Both the position numbers and the translations under genes were made by a program. A stretch of DNA of 64,000 nt, from assembly GCA_002389645.1 (NCBI GenBank), contig DGQE01000039.1, positions 62,001-126,000 on the forward strand, given 5' to 3'. Below are positions 43,573 through 52,243 of the stretch, one piece after another. Under the pieces are notes generated by a model that was given only the letters and a program-made list of their open reading frames with translations, had not been told where the DNA came from and searched no databases. This stretch comes from Flavobacteriales bacterium UBA4422 (GTDB lineage Bacteria > Bacteroidota > Bacteroidia > Flavobacteriales_G > Salibacteraceae). Position 1 is the first letter of the stretch, and each line of letters begins with the position of its first letter.

Positions 43573-44568
43573 TTGTTGAATTTGAAAACTTTTGTAACAG
43601 GAGCGGATGGAATGCTCGGTACTAATGTTGTGCTAGAGTTGTTAAGTAGAAATCATGAGTTGGTATGTCTTGTTCATCCTTCGAGCAAATCGACTACACT
43701 CAATAATCTACCGGTTAAAGTTGTTCAAGGCGACATATTGAATGTTTCCTCATTTGAATCATACTTGGCTGATTGTGATTATGTGATTCATATTGCAGCA
43801 TCAACGTCTGTTTGGCCTCGTAGAAATGAAATGGTTAATCGGGTCAATATAGAAGGGACTCGCAATCTTATGTCTGCTTCGCAACGTGCTGGTTTAAAGC
43901 GGTTTATACATGTAGGGTCAGCTAATTCTTTTGATCCTGGAACTATAGATGATTTAGGCACAGAGGCTAATGATTATACTGGCTGGAAGTATAAGAATGA
44001 CTATCTGGACTCAAAGTATAAAGCTCAAGTAATGCTCTTAGAAGAGTTTAAGAAAAATGCATTTCCTGTTATTGTTATTTCACCAACATTTATGCTCGGT
44101 GAATATGATAGTGGGCCTTCTTCTGGGCGTTTGCTTCTATCAATGGTGGAGGGCAAGGTTCCTGGTTATAGCAAGGGTGTAAAGAATTATGTACATGCGA
44201 AAGATGTTGCTGTTGCAATTGCTAACGCTTTGACGATGGGTAAGCTCGGACAAGCTTATATAGCGGGAAATGAAAACTTAGACTATCTTACTTTTTTCAA
44301 TAAAGTGAAGAAGATCTCAGGAGTTGAAAAGAAATTAATTCACTTTCCTTTTCCTCTCGCTTTAATTGGCGGTTTCTTTTCTTCCGTAATAGCTAGAATA
44401 ATTAAGAAGCAGCCAGGGTTGAGTTATGGGATGGTTCAACTGATGGGAATAGAACAGTATTATTCCTCAGAAAAAGCCGTTAATGAGCTCAAGATGCCTC
44501 AAAATTCGGCTGATCAGGCAATAGAAGATTGTTTAAATTGGTTCAGAGCCAATAATATTAAGCTATGA
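43573..44568 (+). CDS. NAD-dependent epimerase/dehydratase family protein
   Basis: This 331-residue extended-SDR protein has the N-terminal dinucleotide loop TFVTGADGMLGTNV, DYVIHIAASTSVW and an RFIHVGS serine strand. In place of the usual YxxxK it shows YLDSKYKAQ near residue 144, so Y-x-x-x-K is present as YLDSK. Families of this layout include 3-beta-hydroxysteroid dehydrogenase and dihydroflavonol reductases. No ATG is available: a TGA closes the frame at 43561-43563 and the start must be TTG (43573, 43576 or 43582). It overlaps the following SDR gene by four bases. Confidence 0.87.
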   Translation: MLNLKTFVTGADGMLGTNVVLELLSRNHELVCLVHPSSKSTTLNNLPVKVVQGDILNVSSFESYLADCDYVIHIAASTSVWPRRNEMVNRVNIEGTRNLMSASQRAGLKRFIHVGSANSFDPGTIDDLGTEANDYTGWKYKNDYLDSKYKAQVMLLEEFKKNAFPVIVISPTFMLGEYDSGPSSGRLLLSMVEGKVPGYSKGVKNYVHAKDVAVAIANALTMGKLGQAYIAGNENLDYLTFFNKVKKISGVEKKLIHFPFPLALIGGFFSSVIARIIKKQPGLSYGMVQLMGIEQYYSSEKAVNELKMPQNSADQAIEDCLNWFRANNIKL

Positions 44569-45371
44569 GTAGGTTCAGCGGAAAGGTTTTTGTAATTACT
44601 GGGTCTAGTCAAGGCTTAGGTCGGGCAATTGCATCGAGGGTGCTTAGTGAGGGAGGCTCGGTGGTTTTGAATAGCAGAAGCCAAAATAAATCAGAAGGTT
44701 TGCTAGAGTCCTTCAAGCAGTATTCTGAACGGGTGATTTATGTTTCTGCTGATGTAACGAAACCCGAGCAAGCTAAGATGCTAATAGAAAGGTCAATTGA
44801 ACGTTTCGGAAGGATCGATGCCCTTATCAATAATGCTGGAATGTCAGCATTTGGAAACTTGGAAGATACAGAACCTTCAGTGATTAAGGAGATAATTGAT
44901 TCAAATCTAACAGGTTCACTTTACATGAGTCATTATGCAATACCTCATTTAAAGAAATCTAAAGGTTCGATTGAATTCATTTCTTCTCTTGCTGCGATTC
45001 ACGGCTTGGGAAGTTATTCTCTATACTCTTCAGTGAAACTAGCTTATATCGGAGCAGTTCAAAGTCTTAGAAAAGAGCTGCATGATTACAACGTTCATGT
45101 TGGAGCCATTTATTTAGGGTTTACGAAAAATGATACCGTTAAAAGGACCTTGAATGCCAAAGGAGAGTTAGAGCCAGTCCCGGTGAGAAAGGGATTGCCA
45201 ATTTCTAGTCAAGATGAATCTGCACAGGTAGTTTTAAATCAGATATATAAGCGGAAAACAATTGTAGTGCAATCACTATTAGGCAAGGCAAATTTCATAG
45301 TTAATCGAATCTTTCCGAGAATCATTCATGTGGTATTGCTGAATCAATACCGCAAAATGATGAAGTCTTAA
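44565..45371 (+). CDS. Short-chain dehydrogenase/reductase
   Basis: This 268-residue classical SDR has the cofactor loop TGSSQGLGRAIA, NNAGMS, the catalytic serine strand IEFISSLAA and YSSVK as YxxxK. The substrate is not predictable. The start overlaps the upstream epimerase gene by four bases, so the two probably act on the same pathway. Its end overlaps the convergent sterol desaturase-like gene by four bases. Confidence 0.92.
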   Translation: MSRFSGKVFVITGSSQGLGRAIASRVLSEGGSVVLNSRSQNKSEGLLESFKQYSERVIYVSADVTKPEQAKMLIERSIERFGRIDALINNAGMSAFGNLEDTEPSVIKEIIDSNLTGSLYMSHYAIPHLKKSKGSIEFISSLAAIHGLGSYSLYSSVKLAYIGAVQSLRKELHDYNVHVGAIYLGFTKNDTVKRTLNAKGELEPVPVRKGLPISSQDESAQVVLNQIYKRKTIVVQSLLGKANFIVNRIFPRIIHVVLLNQYRKMMKS

Positions 45372-46633
45372 GATGCAAGCTTGATTCTTTCTTCTGGTTT
45401 AGCCAGCTTCATATAAGAGTACCATACAACTGAACCCAAACTGTAGGCAGCAGTAAGTGGCAAAAGCCAGACGATATTGCTATAGAGCAGATAGCTAATT
45501 ACGGATAAGCTGATGAGTCTTATTACTTCAAAGGGTAAGGCAATTCGCGACTTATCCATCACTCTTCCTTGTGCGAAAACAGAAAGCATCAAAGTAAGAG
45601 CCAAACTCACAACTTCAATATTTTGAACAATAGAAGAAAGGGTAGGTGCTTCCATTTGTTTGATGATGAATGTTAATCTGAAAAATATAGCTGCAGTGGT
45701 AATAATACCAAAGATGATATAGGCCGACATTTCTTTTGAAATTCTCACATCGCGTTTGATGCGATCTCCATTTTTGTTTGTTCTATACATTGAGGGTAAA
45801 AAGCCCACATCTTCAGGTGTCCACGCTGGACCTTTCAAAAACACCTTTATCTTATTACTTAAAGATTTAGTTCTATATGCTCTTGTAAACAAGTCTTTCC
45901 AATAAGAAAATTGAGCGCTTAATGCACTGTTGCTTTCGAAGCCTGAAGTAATTCCATATAATGGTTCTTCGTCTTCTTTTACAAAAGTGCCAAACAACTT
46001 GTCCCAGATAATAAATATGTGCCCATAGTTATGGTCCATATACTTTTCATTTCTGCCGTGATGCACACGATGATGAGATGGTGTAGTCATAAACTCTTCA
46101 AGAATGCCAAGTCTGCCTATCATACGGCTGTGAGTTAAGAATTGATATCCAGCCAAGAAAACTCCAAGAGAAAAGATGGTAAAAGGGTCAAAACCTAATA
46201 ATGGCATCCAAATGAAAAAGAATGATCTAAAGATTACCGCGAAAAAAGAAACTCTGAAAACGGTCGTGAAATTCAATTCTTCACTTTGATGGTGAACAAT
46301 ATGGGCAGCCCACAAGAAATTGATTTCGTGGCTTAGTCGGTGAAACCAATATGCAATAAAATCGAACAGCACCAAACCCAATAGCCAAGTGCCGAGGTTT
46401 GCTGGAATCCTGAAAGGAGCTACATTTTCATAGAGATATTGAGACGCCATTAGAAATATGACGGCATAGAATAAGTCGAATGATCGCTCAAGAATCCCGC
46501 AATAAACATTTGCCAAAGAATCAGCAAGTGTGTAAACTCGAATATTGCTTTTGTAAGAAACCACAGCTTCATACGTGACAATAATTAGAAATGCAGCACC
46601 AATAATGGCCACTAAGATGAGAAACCCTGTCAT
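45368..46633 (-). CDS. Sterol desaturase/fatty acid hydroxylase family protein
   Basis: This 421-residue membrane protein carries the di-iron histidine motifs of the fatty acid hydroxylase superfamily: HRLSH (98-102), HIVHH (111-115) and PSHHRVHHGRN (near 190-198). Members insert hydroxyl groups or double bonds in lipids or sterols. Compared with the usual core of about 280 residues it has an added C-terminal block of membrane helices (about 300-410). The substrate is unknown. The next gene, 13 bases upstream on this strand, encodes another polytopic protein. Confidence 0.88.
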   Translation of the reverse strand: MTGFLILVAIIGAAFLIIVTYEAVVSYKSNIRVYTLADSLANVYCGILERSFDLFYAVIFLMASQYLYENVAPFRIPANLGTWLLGLVLFDFIAYWFHRLSHEINFLWAAHIVHHQSEELNFTTVFRVSFFAVIFRSFFFIWMPLLGFDPFTIFSLGVFLAGYQFLTHSRMIGRLGILEEFMTTPSHHRVHHGRNEKYMDHNYGHIFIIWDKLFGTFVKEDEEPLYGITSGFESNSALSAQFSYWKDLFTRAYRTKSLSNKIKVFLKGPAWTPEDVGFLPSMYRTNKNGDRIKRDVRISKEMSAYIIFGIITTAAIFFRLTFIIKQMEAPTLSSIVQNIEVVSLALTLMLSVFAQGRVMDKSRIALPFEVIRLISLSVISYLLYSNIVWLLPLTAAYSLGSVVWYSYMKLAKPEERIKLAS

Positions 46634-46646
46634 TTTAATATTTTAT

Positions 46647-47354
46647 TCAATCAGCCAGAACTCTTGATTTTAAAGCTAATTTTCGCAATGCGAAAGTCAT
46701 AATTATCATGTAAATCACAACCAATAGATGACTAATGTCATGATAATTGAACCATCTATTTAAACTGATCTGGTTGTTATAGACATATCCAGGGACAATC
46801 CCATAAACGATAGCACATATTACTAACACACTTCCGGTGTTATAGTTCTTTAAATAGCCAAACAATTGCAATGGAATAACAAAACCAGTAAGAACTATTA
46901 CCGAAGCCATTTGAGGAACTTCAAATCCTCGAGTAGAAGGATTCAAAATCAAAACAGTAAAAACAATGAATTGAACAATCAGTGCTCCAACTATCGATTT
47001 GTAAATGATTGAATTTATATGTGATTTCACTTCTATCAAAGAGCCTATAACCAAAAGCGCTTGTCCTGTCATACTGCACAACCAGCCCAGCATTTTCCAT
47101 TCTGGTCCTAAATACGCTTGAAGGCCATGACCGATCCATCCGGCAAAAGTCATTCCCAAAGCATACATTAAAAAGAACCCTCGGTAATAGTGAAATGAAT
47201 CACTTCTCTCTTTCTTGCTCGTTGTCAGAATCCAGAATGCAATAGCGCATGTAATTGCGATCATGAAATCCGTAAACGCTGTTACTGGCTCTCTTAATTC
47301 TAGCGTACCTATAAATATAGTTGGGTTCAAAATTGAATCTGGACTATCAACCAT
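46647..47354 (-). CDS. Polytopic membrane protein of unknown function
   Basis: This is a 235-residue protein with about seven hydrophobic segments, no signal peptide and few charged residues. A GHGLQAYLGPEW loop and a HDISHLLVVIYM histidine pair lie near membrane segments, which recalls ceramidase-like or DUF6962-type proteins, but I cannot place it firmly. It precedes the sterol desaturase-like gene by 13 bases and is probably co-transcribed with it. Confidence 0.7.
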   Translation of the reverse strand: MVDSPDSILNPTIFIGTLELREPVTAFTDFMIAITCAIAFWILTTSKKERSDSFHYYRGFFLMYALGMTFAGWIGHGLQAYLGPEWKMLGWLCSMTGQALLVIGSLIEVKSHINSIIYKSIVGALIVQFIVFTVLILNPSTRGFEVPQMASVIVLTGFVIPLQLFGYLKNYNTGSVLVICAIVYGIVPGYVYNNQISLNRWFNYHDISHLLVVIYMIIMTFALRKLALKSRVLAD

Positions 47355-47388
47355 GTTTTAATGCAATTCCGATAAATAACTAATGACG

Positions 47389-47417
47389 AAAAAAGCCCCG
47401 CCCGAGTGGACGAGACT
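47389..47417 (-). terminator. Terminator after lpdA
   Basis: On the minus strand AGTCTCGTCC pairs with GGGCGGGGCT (10 bases with three wobbles) around ACTC and is followed by six T. It lies 22 bases past the lpdA stop codon. Confidence 0.8.
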
Positions 47418-47438
47418 TCTGGTTTTATAATTGAATTC

Positions 47439-48830
47439 TTAAAGGTGGATTACTTCGTCATAAGCCGCTGCTGCTGCTTCCATAATTGCCTCACTCATCG
47501 TTGGGTGAGGGTGAACTGTTTTGATAAGCTCATGACCAGTGGTTTCCAGTTTTCTAACTGCAACCAATTCTGCAACCAACTCAGTTACGTTATATCCAAT
47601 CATATGACCACCAAGTAATTCACCGTATTTGGCGTCAAATATGAGTTTCACAAAACCATCAGAGTGTCCGGCAGCCTTAGCTTTTCCTGACGCACTAAAT
47701 GGGAATTTACCAACTTTAATCTCAAGTCCTGCCTCTTTAGCTGCCTTTTCAGTCATACCTACACTGGCGACCTCTGGAGAACAGTATGTGCAACCAGGTA
47801 TATTATCGTAATCAAGTGGAGCAGGTGAGTGGCCAGCTATTTTTTCCACACAGATTATGCCTTCTGCTGACGCAACATGCGCAAGAGCTTGACCTGGAAC
47901 ACAATCGCCTATAGCGTATACTCCAGGAATATTAGTTTCATAGTACTCATTGACCATGATCTTTCCTTTGTCAGAAGCTATACCGACATCCTCAAGACCA
48001 ATATTTTCAATATTAGCAATTACTCCTACTGCTGAAAGAACCACATCACACTCGATGCTGCCTTCTTTTCCTTTTTTGTCTTTATAATTTACAGTGCACC
48101 CTTTTGCTGTTGTCTTAACCTCGGTAACTTCAGTTCCCGTCATCACGTCCATTCCAGTTTTCTTGAAGCTTCTAGCCAATTGCTTGCTAACGTCCTCATC
48201 TTCCACTGGAACTACGTTGTCCATGTATTCAATCAGCGTAACCTTTGTTCCGATAGTTTGATAGAAATATGCAAACTCAGAACCAATAGCGCCTGATCCC
48301 ATTACAACCATTGTTTTTGGTTGCTTAGGCAAAGTCATTGCTTCACGATAACCGATAATCTTCTTGCCATCTTGCTTTATGTGCGGAAGTTCTCTTGATC
48401 GAGCACCAGTAGAAACAATAATGCTCTTCGCTGTGATGTCTTTTTTCCCTCCTTTTGAATCGGTTACTTCGAGCGTATTGGCGCTCTTTAGTTTACCGCT
48501 TCCCATGATCACCTCAATCTTGTTCTTTTTCATTAAGAACTCAACACCTTTACTCATTCCAGCAGCAACCTCGCGACTTCTACCAATAATGTTTTCAAAG
48601 TTGATGTTGCCATCTTTTAAGGTTATGCCGTAATCTGAAGCATGATTTAAGTAGTCAAAAACTTGAGCACTTTTCAGTAGTGCTTTTGTTGGTATACAGC
48701 CCCAATTAAGGCAAATACCACCTAAAGACTCACGTTCAACGATCGCAGTTTTCAAACCTAATTGAGATGCTCGAATGGCCGCCACATATCCACCTGGGCC
48801 GCTTCCTAATATTATAAGATCAAAATCCAT
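47439..48830 (-). CDS. lpdA: Dihydrolipoyl dehydrogenase
   Basis: This 463-residue flavoenzyme reoxidises the lipoamide of 2-oxoacid dehydrogenase complexes. It has the FAD loop ILGSGPGGYVAAI, the redox disulfide GGICLNWGCIPTK (C40, C45), the NAD loop VVMGSGAIGSEFAYF and the C-terminal dimer motif HPHPTMSEA. The length is normal. No E1 or E2 genes are next to it, which is common in this phylum. A terminator follows. Confidence 0.97.
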   Translation of the reverse strand: MDFDLIILGSGPGGYVAAIRASQLGLKTAIVERESLGGICLNWGCIPTKALLKSAQVFDYLNHASDYGITLKDGNINFENIIGRSREVAAGMSKGVEFLMKKNKIEVIMGSGKLKSANTLEVTDSKGGKKDITAKSIIVSTGARSRELPHIKQDGKKIIGYREAMTLPKQPKTMVVMGSGAIGSEFAYFYQTIGTKVTLIEYMDNVVPVEDEDVSKQLARSFKKTGMDVMTGTEVTEVKTTAKGCTVNYKDKKGKEGSIECDVVLSAVGVIANIENIGLEDVGIASDKGKIMVNEYYETNIPGVYAIGDCVPGQALAHVASAEGIICVEKIAGHSPAPLDYDNIPGCTYCSPEVASVGMTEKAAKEAGLEIKVGKFPFSASGKAKAAGHSDGFVKLIFDAKYGELLGGHMIGYNVTELVAELVAVRKLETTGHELIKTVHPHPTMSEAIMEAAAAAYDEVIHL

Positions 48831-49095
48831 TTATTGTGTTTTATTTGATTCGTTTCAATTCTCAGCCGCGAATTTAATGTAATAGATTCTATCGAATTGC
48901 ATTGTATGATAACTTGCTCCATTTCACACCGATAATTTTTGGAAGGATATAATTTCGTCCCTTACTTAACATGAGCGATCTAATTAGAATTTCCTTTGTG
49001 AGACTTTTGATAAGGATCTGAGACCGCTTATCCTTCTTCCGTTTTGTTTTTAAGCTTTGAATTGTATTATTGGATAATCTTAAAACCTTACTACC
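48831..49095. other. Divergent intergenic region before the DUF4389 gene
   Basis: 265 bases between lpdA and the DUF4389 gene. The minus strand has a near-match -7 box (TAAATTCG, 48869-48876) for lpdA. No open frame or strong hairpin was seen. Confidence 0.35.
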
Positions 49096-49695
49096 ATGAT
49101 GACACTAGAAATCAAACACCAAGAATCATATTCTAGAGGTGAATTACTATTACGAAGCTTTTTTGGGCTCTTTTACATTGTTTTACCGCATGCCTTTCTG
49201 TTGATGTTTATGGCAATTGCAGCAGGAGTTCTGAGCTTTCTTTCTTTTTGGGTTATCCTTTTTACAGGGCGATACCCTCAAAGTTGGTTTGAGTTTCAAG
49301 TCAAGTATATGCGCTGGTCGCTCCGAGTGAATTCTAGGCTGTATAATCTATCTGATGGATATCCAGCGTTTGGCCTAAATGCAGCAGATGAATACGTCAC
49401 ATTTGATGTAACTTATCCGGAGTCTATATCGCGGAGTTCCGTTCTTTTAAGAGGTCTTTTCGGGTGGTTTTATGTGCTAATTCCACATGGTTTTGTGCTC
49501 GCTTTATTGTCAATAGCAGTATCTGTTGTTAGCTTTATTGGCTGGTGGGCAGTGTTGTTTACAGGTAGCTTTCCGAAATCTATGTTTGACCTTATTGTAC
49601 AATTTCTACGCTGGTCTCAAAGAGTTTCAGTTTATATGGCTAACATGTCTGACGAGTACCCTCCATTTTCAGGTTTGCCTGACGAGCATAAGTAA
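49096..49695 (+). CDS. DUF4389 tandem membrane protein
   Basis: This 199-residue protein consists of two similar copies of a DUF4389 unit. Each has a short lead (Q/PESxSRGELLLR or PESISRSSVLLRG), FxxFYxxLPHxF or FGWFYVLIPHGF, two membrane helices, VxLFTGxxPxS and RWSxRVxxxxxxxSDxYP. Such domains are found in small membrane proteins of unknown role, usually as a single copy. It is the first of a small-membrane-protein and M48 protease run (49096-51068). Confidence 0.85.
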   Translation: MMTLEIKHQESYSRGELLLRSFFGLFYIVLPHAFLLMFMAIAAGVLSFLSFWVILFTGRYPQSWFEFQVKYMRWSLRVNSRLYNLSDGYPAFGLNAADEYVTFDVTYPESISRSSVLLRGLFGWFYVLIPHGFVLALLSIAVSVVSFIGWWAVLFTGSFPKSMFDLIVQFLRWSQRVSVYMANMSDEYPPFSGLPDEHK

Positions 49696-49720
49696 TGTGT
49701 ATAAAATATAAAGAGTCGCA

Positions 49721-50248
49721 GTGAAAGAAGATGAAATGAACAATGAATCGTCCTATTACCTTCTTCCTCAACCTGATCAAATACCAGAGAGGGAGAGGGA
49801 AGATGCTATGGGTGCTTATTTAATGATGTTTGCTGCTGTAGCTGTTGCACTGCCGCTGCCTGTAGTAAATTTAATTGCAGCAATCATTTATTATTATGTG
49901 AATAGAATCAAGAGCCGGTTTATTCATTTTCACTCTCTTCAAAGCTTACTCTCGCAATTACCCACAACATTGCTCAATTGGGGCTTGCTTTATTGGAGTT
50001 TGAGGATATGGTTTTTTGATAGCCTTGAAATGGATGATTACTACAAAGGTTATTTGTTGACTACAATCCTTGCCAATATTCTCTATTTGGTTTTTAGCAT
50101 AGTCGCAGCTGTGCAGGCCAGAAAAGGAAGGATGTATTACTTCTTGCTGTTTGGTAAGCTTAGTTATCAGATCGTCTTTTCTAAATCGAGCTCAATTACA
50201 TATAAGAGTGATACTGTAATTTCCTTTGAGAATAAGCCACCTGCCTAA
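49721..50248 (+). CDS. DUF4870-like membrane protein
   Basis: This 175-residue protein starts with an acidic soluble head followed by about three membrane helices (44-66, 87-107 and 120-140). The pattern PVVNLIAAIIYYYVNRIKSRFIHFHSLQSLL, where helices alternate with the FHSLQS loop, is that of DUF4870. The start may be GTG 49721 or ATG 49736. It comes 25 bases after the DUF4389 gene and its stop is one base before the M48 start, so the three genes look like one operon. Confidence 0.78.
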   Translation: MKEDEMNNESSYYLLPQPDQIPEREREDAMGAYLMMFAAVAVALPLPVVNLIAAIIYYYVNRIKSRFIHFHSLQSLLSQLPTTLLNWGLLYWSLRIWFFDSLEMDDYYKGYLLTTILANILYLVFSIVAAVQARKGRMYYFLLFGKLSYQIVFSKSSSITYKSDTVISFENKPPA

Positions 50249-50249
50249 A

Positions 50250-51068
50250 ATGATTAAGTCATCAATTTTGGCTGACTTTTTCAAGCTGGTTGCTGCTTTC
50301 GTTATTGTTTGGGCTGTCTTCACCTTAGTCGCTGATTATATTCCAGGCTTCAGTAATGTTGAATTTAAAAAATCGTCTGAGTCATTAGGGATTTCGATAG
50401 AGAATGAAGAGAGGATAGGGGATTTGATATTAGAAATGTATTTGGCTGATAAAACTATCGTATCAAATACAACGCTAGACTCAGGCCTTTTGGTGATATA
50501 TAATAGGCTAATGGAAGGCTTAGAAGAGAGTAAATATGAAATTAAGTTCTATGTTGTTGAATCCGAAATGGTAAATGCAATGACTTTTCCGGGAGGGAAT
50601 GTTGTAATCAATACTTCGTTGATCGAGTTCAGTGATTCTCCTGAAGAATTTGCAGCAGTCGTTGCACATGAGATCGGACATACGGAATTAAGGCATGTAA
50701 TTGATCGTATGGCAGCTGAAGTTGGTATGACGGTGCTTGTCTCGCTCATAACTGGTGGTGATGCTACAGTGATTCATGAGGCCATCGGAGCGTTTATATC
50801 AAATGCGTTCAGCCGCTCGCAAGAATCCGAAGCAGATCTTTTTGGGATGGAACTATTAGAACGTTCTCACATAGACCCTAAGTCAATAGGACAGTTTTTT
50901 GAAAGGTTAAATGAGAGTAACCTCGGGTTTGGTGAAAGGCTAGAATTATTAATGAGTCACCCACACAATAATTCTAGGCTAGAGTCTAGTCTGCAATATC
51001 AAATTGAAGAAGGATTTTCTTCACGACCTTTGCCTTTAGATTGGAATAGAATAAAAGCTTCGCTGTAG
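50250..51068 (+). CDS. M48 family zinc metallopeptidase
   Basis: This 272-residue protein has the zinc-binding HEIGHTELRH (H140, E141, H144) and a downstream third ligand in SRSQESEADLFGMELL. One N-terminal membrane helix (about 8-30) would anchor it in the inner membrane, facing the periplasm. Relatives include HtpX and BepA-type quality-control proteases. ATG 50250 lies one base past the previous stop and was chosen over an upstream TTG in the same frame that would overlap by 23 bases. Confidence 0.92.
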   Translation: MIKSSILADFFKLVAAFVIVWAVFTLVADYIPGFSNVEFKKSSESLGISIENEERIGDLILEMYLADKTIVSNTTLDSGLLVIYNRLMEGLEESKYEIKFYVVESEMVNAMTFPGGNVVINTSLIEFSDSPEEFAAVVAHEIGHTELRHVIDRMAAEVGMTVLVSLITGGDATVIHEAIGAFISNAFSRSQESEADLFGMELLERSHIDPKSIGQFFERLNESNLGFGERLELLMSHPHNNSRLESSLQYQIEEGFSSRPLPLDWNRIKASL

Positions 51069-51074
51069 CACAAT

Positions 51075-51860
51075 ATGATCATTGAGAGTTTTTCAAATCC
51101 TAAGTATAAATACTTGCTCAGTCTTTCTAAATCTAAGAACAGAAAGAAGGATGGTGTTTATTTAATGGAAGGTAGGGTAGAAATTGACTTAGCAATTCGC
51201 TCAGGTCAAAGACCGCAAATTGTAGCATTTTCTGACGCGTATATAGATCAAAAAGAAATTGAGACGATAGTAGGTAGATTCAATCCGCAGATCATTAAGC
51301 TGTCAAAGGCCCTTTTTGATGCATTGAGTTATCAAAACGTTCCGATGAATTTTATTGGTGTCTTCCCTGCTTTTCTTAATGATTTGGCAATGATTAATGA
51401 TGATGAGCCAATAGTGGTATTAGAAAAGGTGGAGAAGCCTGGTAATTTAGGTGCGATCTTAAGAACATGTGACGCTCTCGGTGTGAAGAATATCATTGCA
51501 ACTGAATCACCAGTTGACCTATTTAATCCTAACATTTTGAGAAACAGCAGAGGTGCCATTTTTTCTACGACATGTGTTTTTGCGAGTAATGAAGAGGTGC
51601 TTAAGTTTTTGAAAAGAAGAAACAGTCAAGTATACTGTGCTGCGCTTACCGAGGGTTCTGAAGACTATAGAAAAGTGAATTTGCAGAAGAACAATGCATA
51701 TGTATTTGGCTCAGAGGCACATGGCCTTTCTGACTTTTGGTTGTCTAGCTCAGATCAAAACATTATTATTCCAATGCAGGGAGAAGTTGATTCATTGAAT
51801 GTATCGGTGAGTGTAGCAATAATACTATCTCACCATTTTAATGTTATTGACGGCTCTTAG
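51075..51860 (+). CDS. TrmH/SpoU family RNA methyltransferase
   Basis: This 261-residue SPOUT enzyme methylates the 2'-O of rRNA or tRNA. An N-terminal substrate-binding part (YKYLLSLSKSKNRKKDGVYLMEG) is followed by the knot: EKPGNLGAILRTCDALG (motif 1), VFGSEAHGLSDFW (motif 2) and IPMQGEVDSLNVSVSVAI (motif 3). The modified site is not deducible. It begins six bases after the M48 gene and is probably read with it. Confidence 0.93.
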   Translation: MIIESFSNPKYKYLLSLSKSKNRKKDGVYLMEGRVEIDLAIRSGQRPQIVAFSDAYIDQKEIETIVGRFNPQIIKLSKALFDALSYQNVPMNFIGVFPAFLNDLAMINDDEPIVVLEKVEKPGNLGAILRTCDALGVKNIIATESPVDLFNPNILRNSRGAIFSTTCVFASNEEVLKFLKRRNSQVYCAALTEGSEDYRKVNLQKNNAYVFGSEAHGLSDFWLSSSDQNIIIPMQGEVDSLNVSVSVAIILSHHFNVIDGS

Positions 51861-51996
51861 ACTTTTTTCTTGCTTGGTTGATAAGTCTTTTCAGTTTGAT
51901 TTGTTTGCTAGCCAAAGATTCGTCTACCTCAAAAAGGGCGATCCGGACTGAACTCTCCGTATCACTGATATAATAAACTTTTTCTTTCTGATCAGC
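51844..51996 (-). pseudogene. Possible C-terminal remnant of an unidentified gene
   Basis: A 50-codon open frame on the minus strand has no start but reads smoothly (KVYYISDTESSVRIALFEVD, then a basic helix ending RKKSKSRQ and TAA). It looks like the tail of a protein but I cannot name the family. It overlaps the end of the methyltransferase gene by 17 bases. The corA remnant begins at its other end. Confidence is low, since a frame of this size can occur by chance. Confidence 0.25.
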
Positions 51997-52226
51997 TCAA
52001 TATTTACCATACCACTGTTTCGAGCAAGTTGAACGATATCATGCGCTTCTTGACCATTTTCTCGGTTATTTTCATCCCGCTTACGTTTATTGCGGGTATT
52101 TATGGAACCAACTTCGATAATTTACCTGAGCTACACTATGAGTATAGTTATTACGTTATGCTGGCTGCAATGGTCTTGTTGACTGCGGGTATGATAGCAT
52201 ACTTCAAAAGAAAGGGCTGGATGTAA
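51970..52226 (+). pseudogene. C-terminal remnant of a CorA-type magnesium transporter
   Basis: The frame open from 51969 reads LNIYHTTVSSKLNDIMRFLT, then the two CorA membrane helices (IFIPLTFIAGIYGTNF and YYVMLAAMVLLTAGMIAYFKR) to a normal stop at 52224-52226. The N-terminal 270 or so residues of CorA are absent. The invariant GMN channel motif is GTN. There is no promoter or start codon in a sensible place. This is almost surely a gene relic. Confidence 0.8.
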
Positions 52227-52243
52227 CACAATCGATTAACGCT

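Noticed and set aside
49096..49695. Possible recent DNA-level duplication within the DUF4389 gene
   Set aside because: The two halves are similar as protein but clearly diverged at the DNA level, so the duplication is old.
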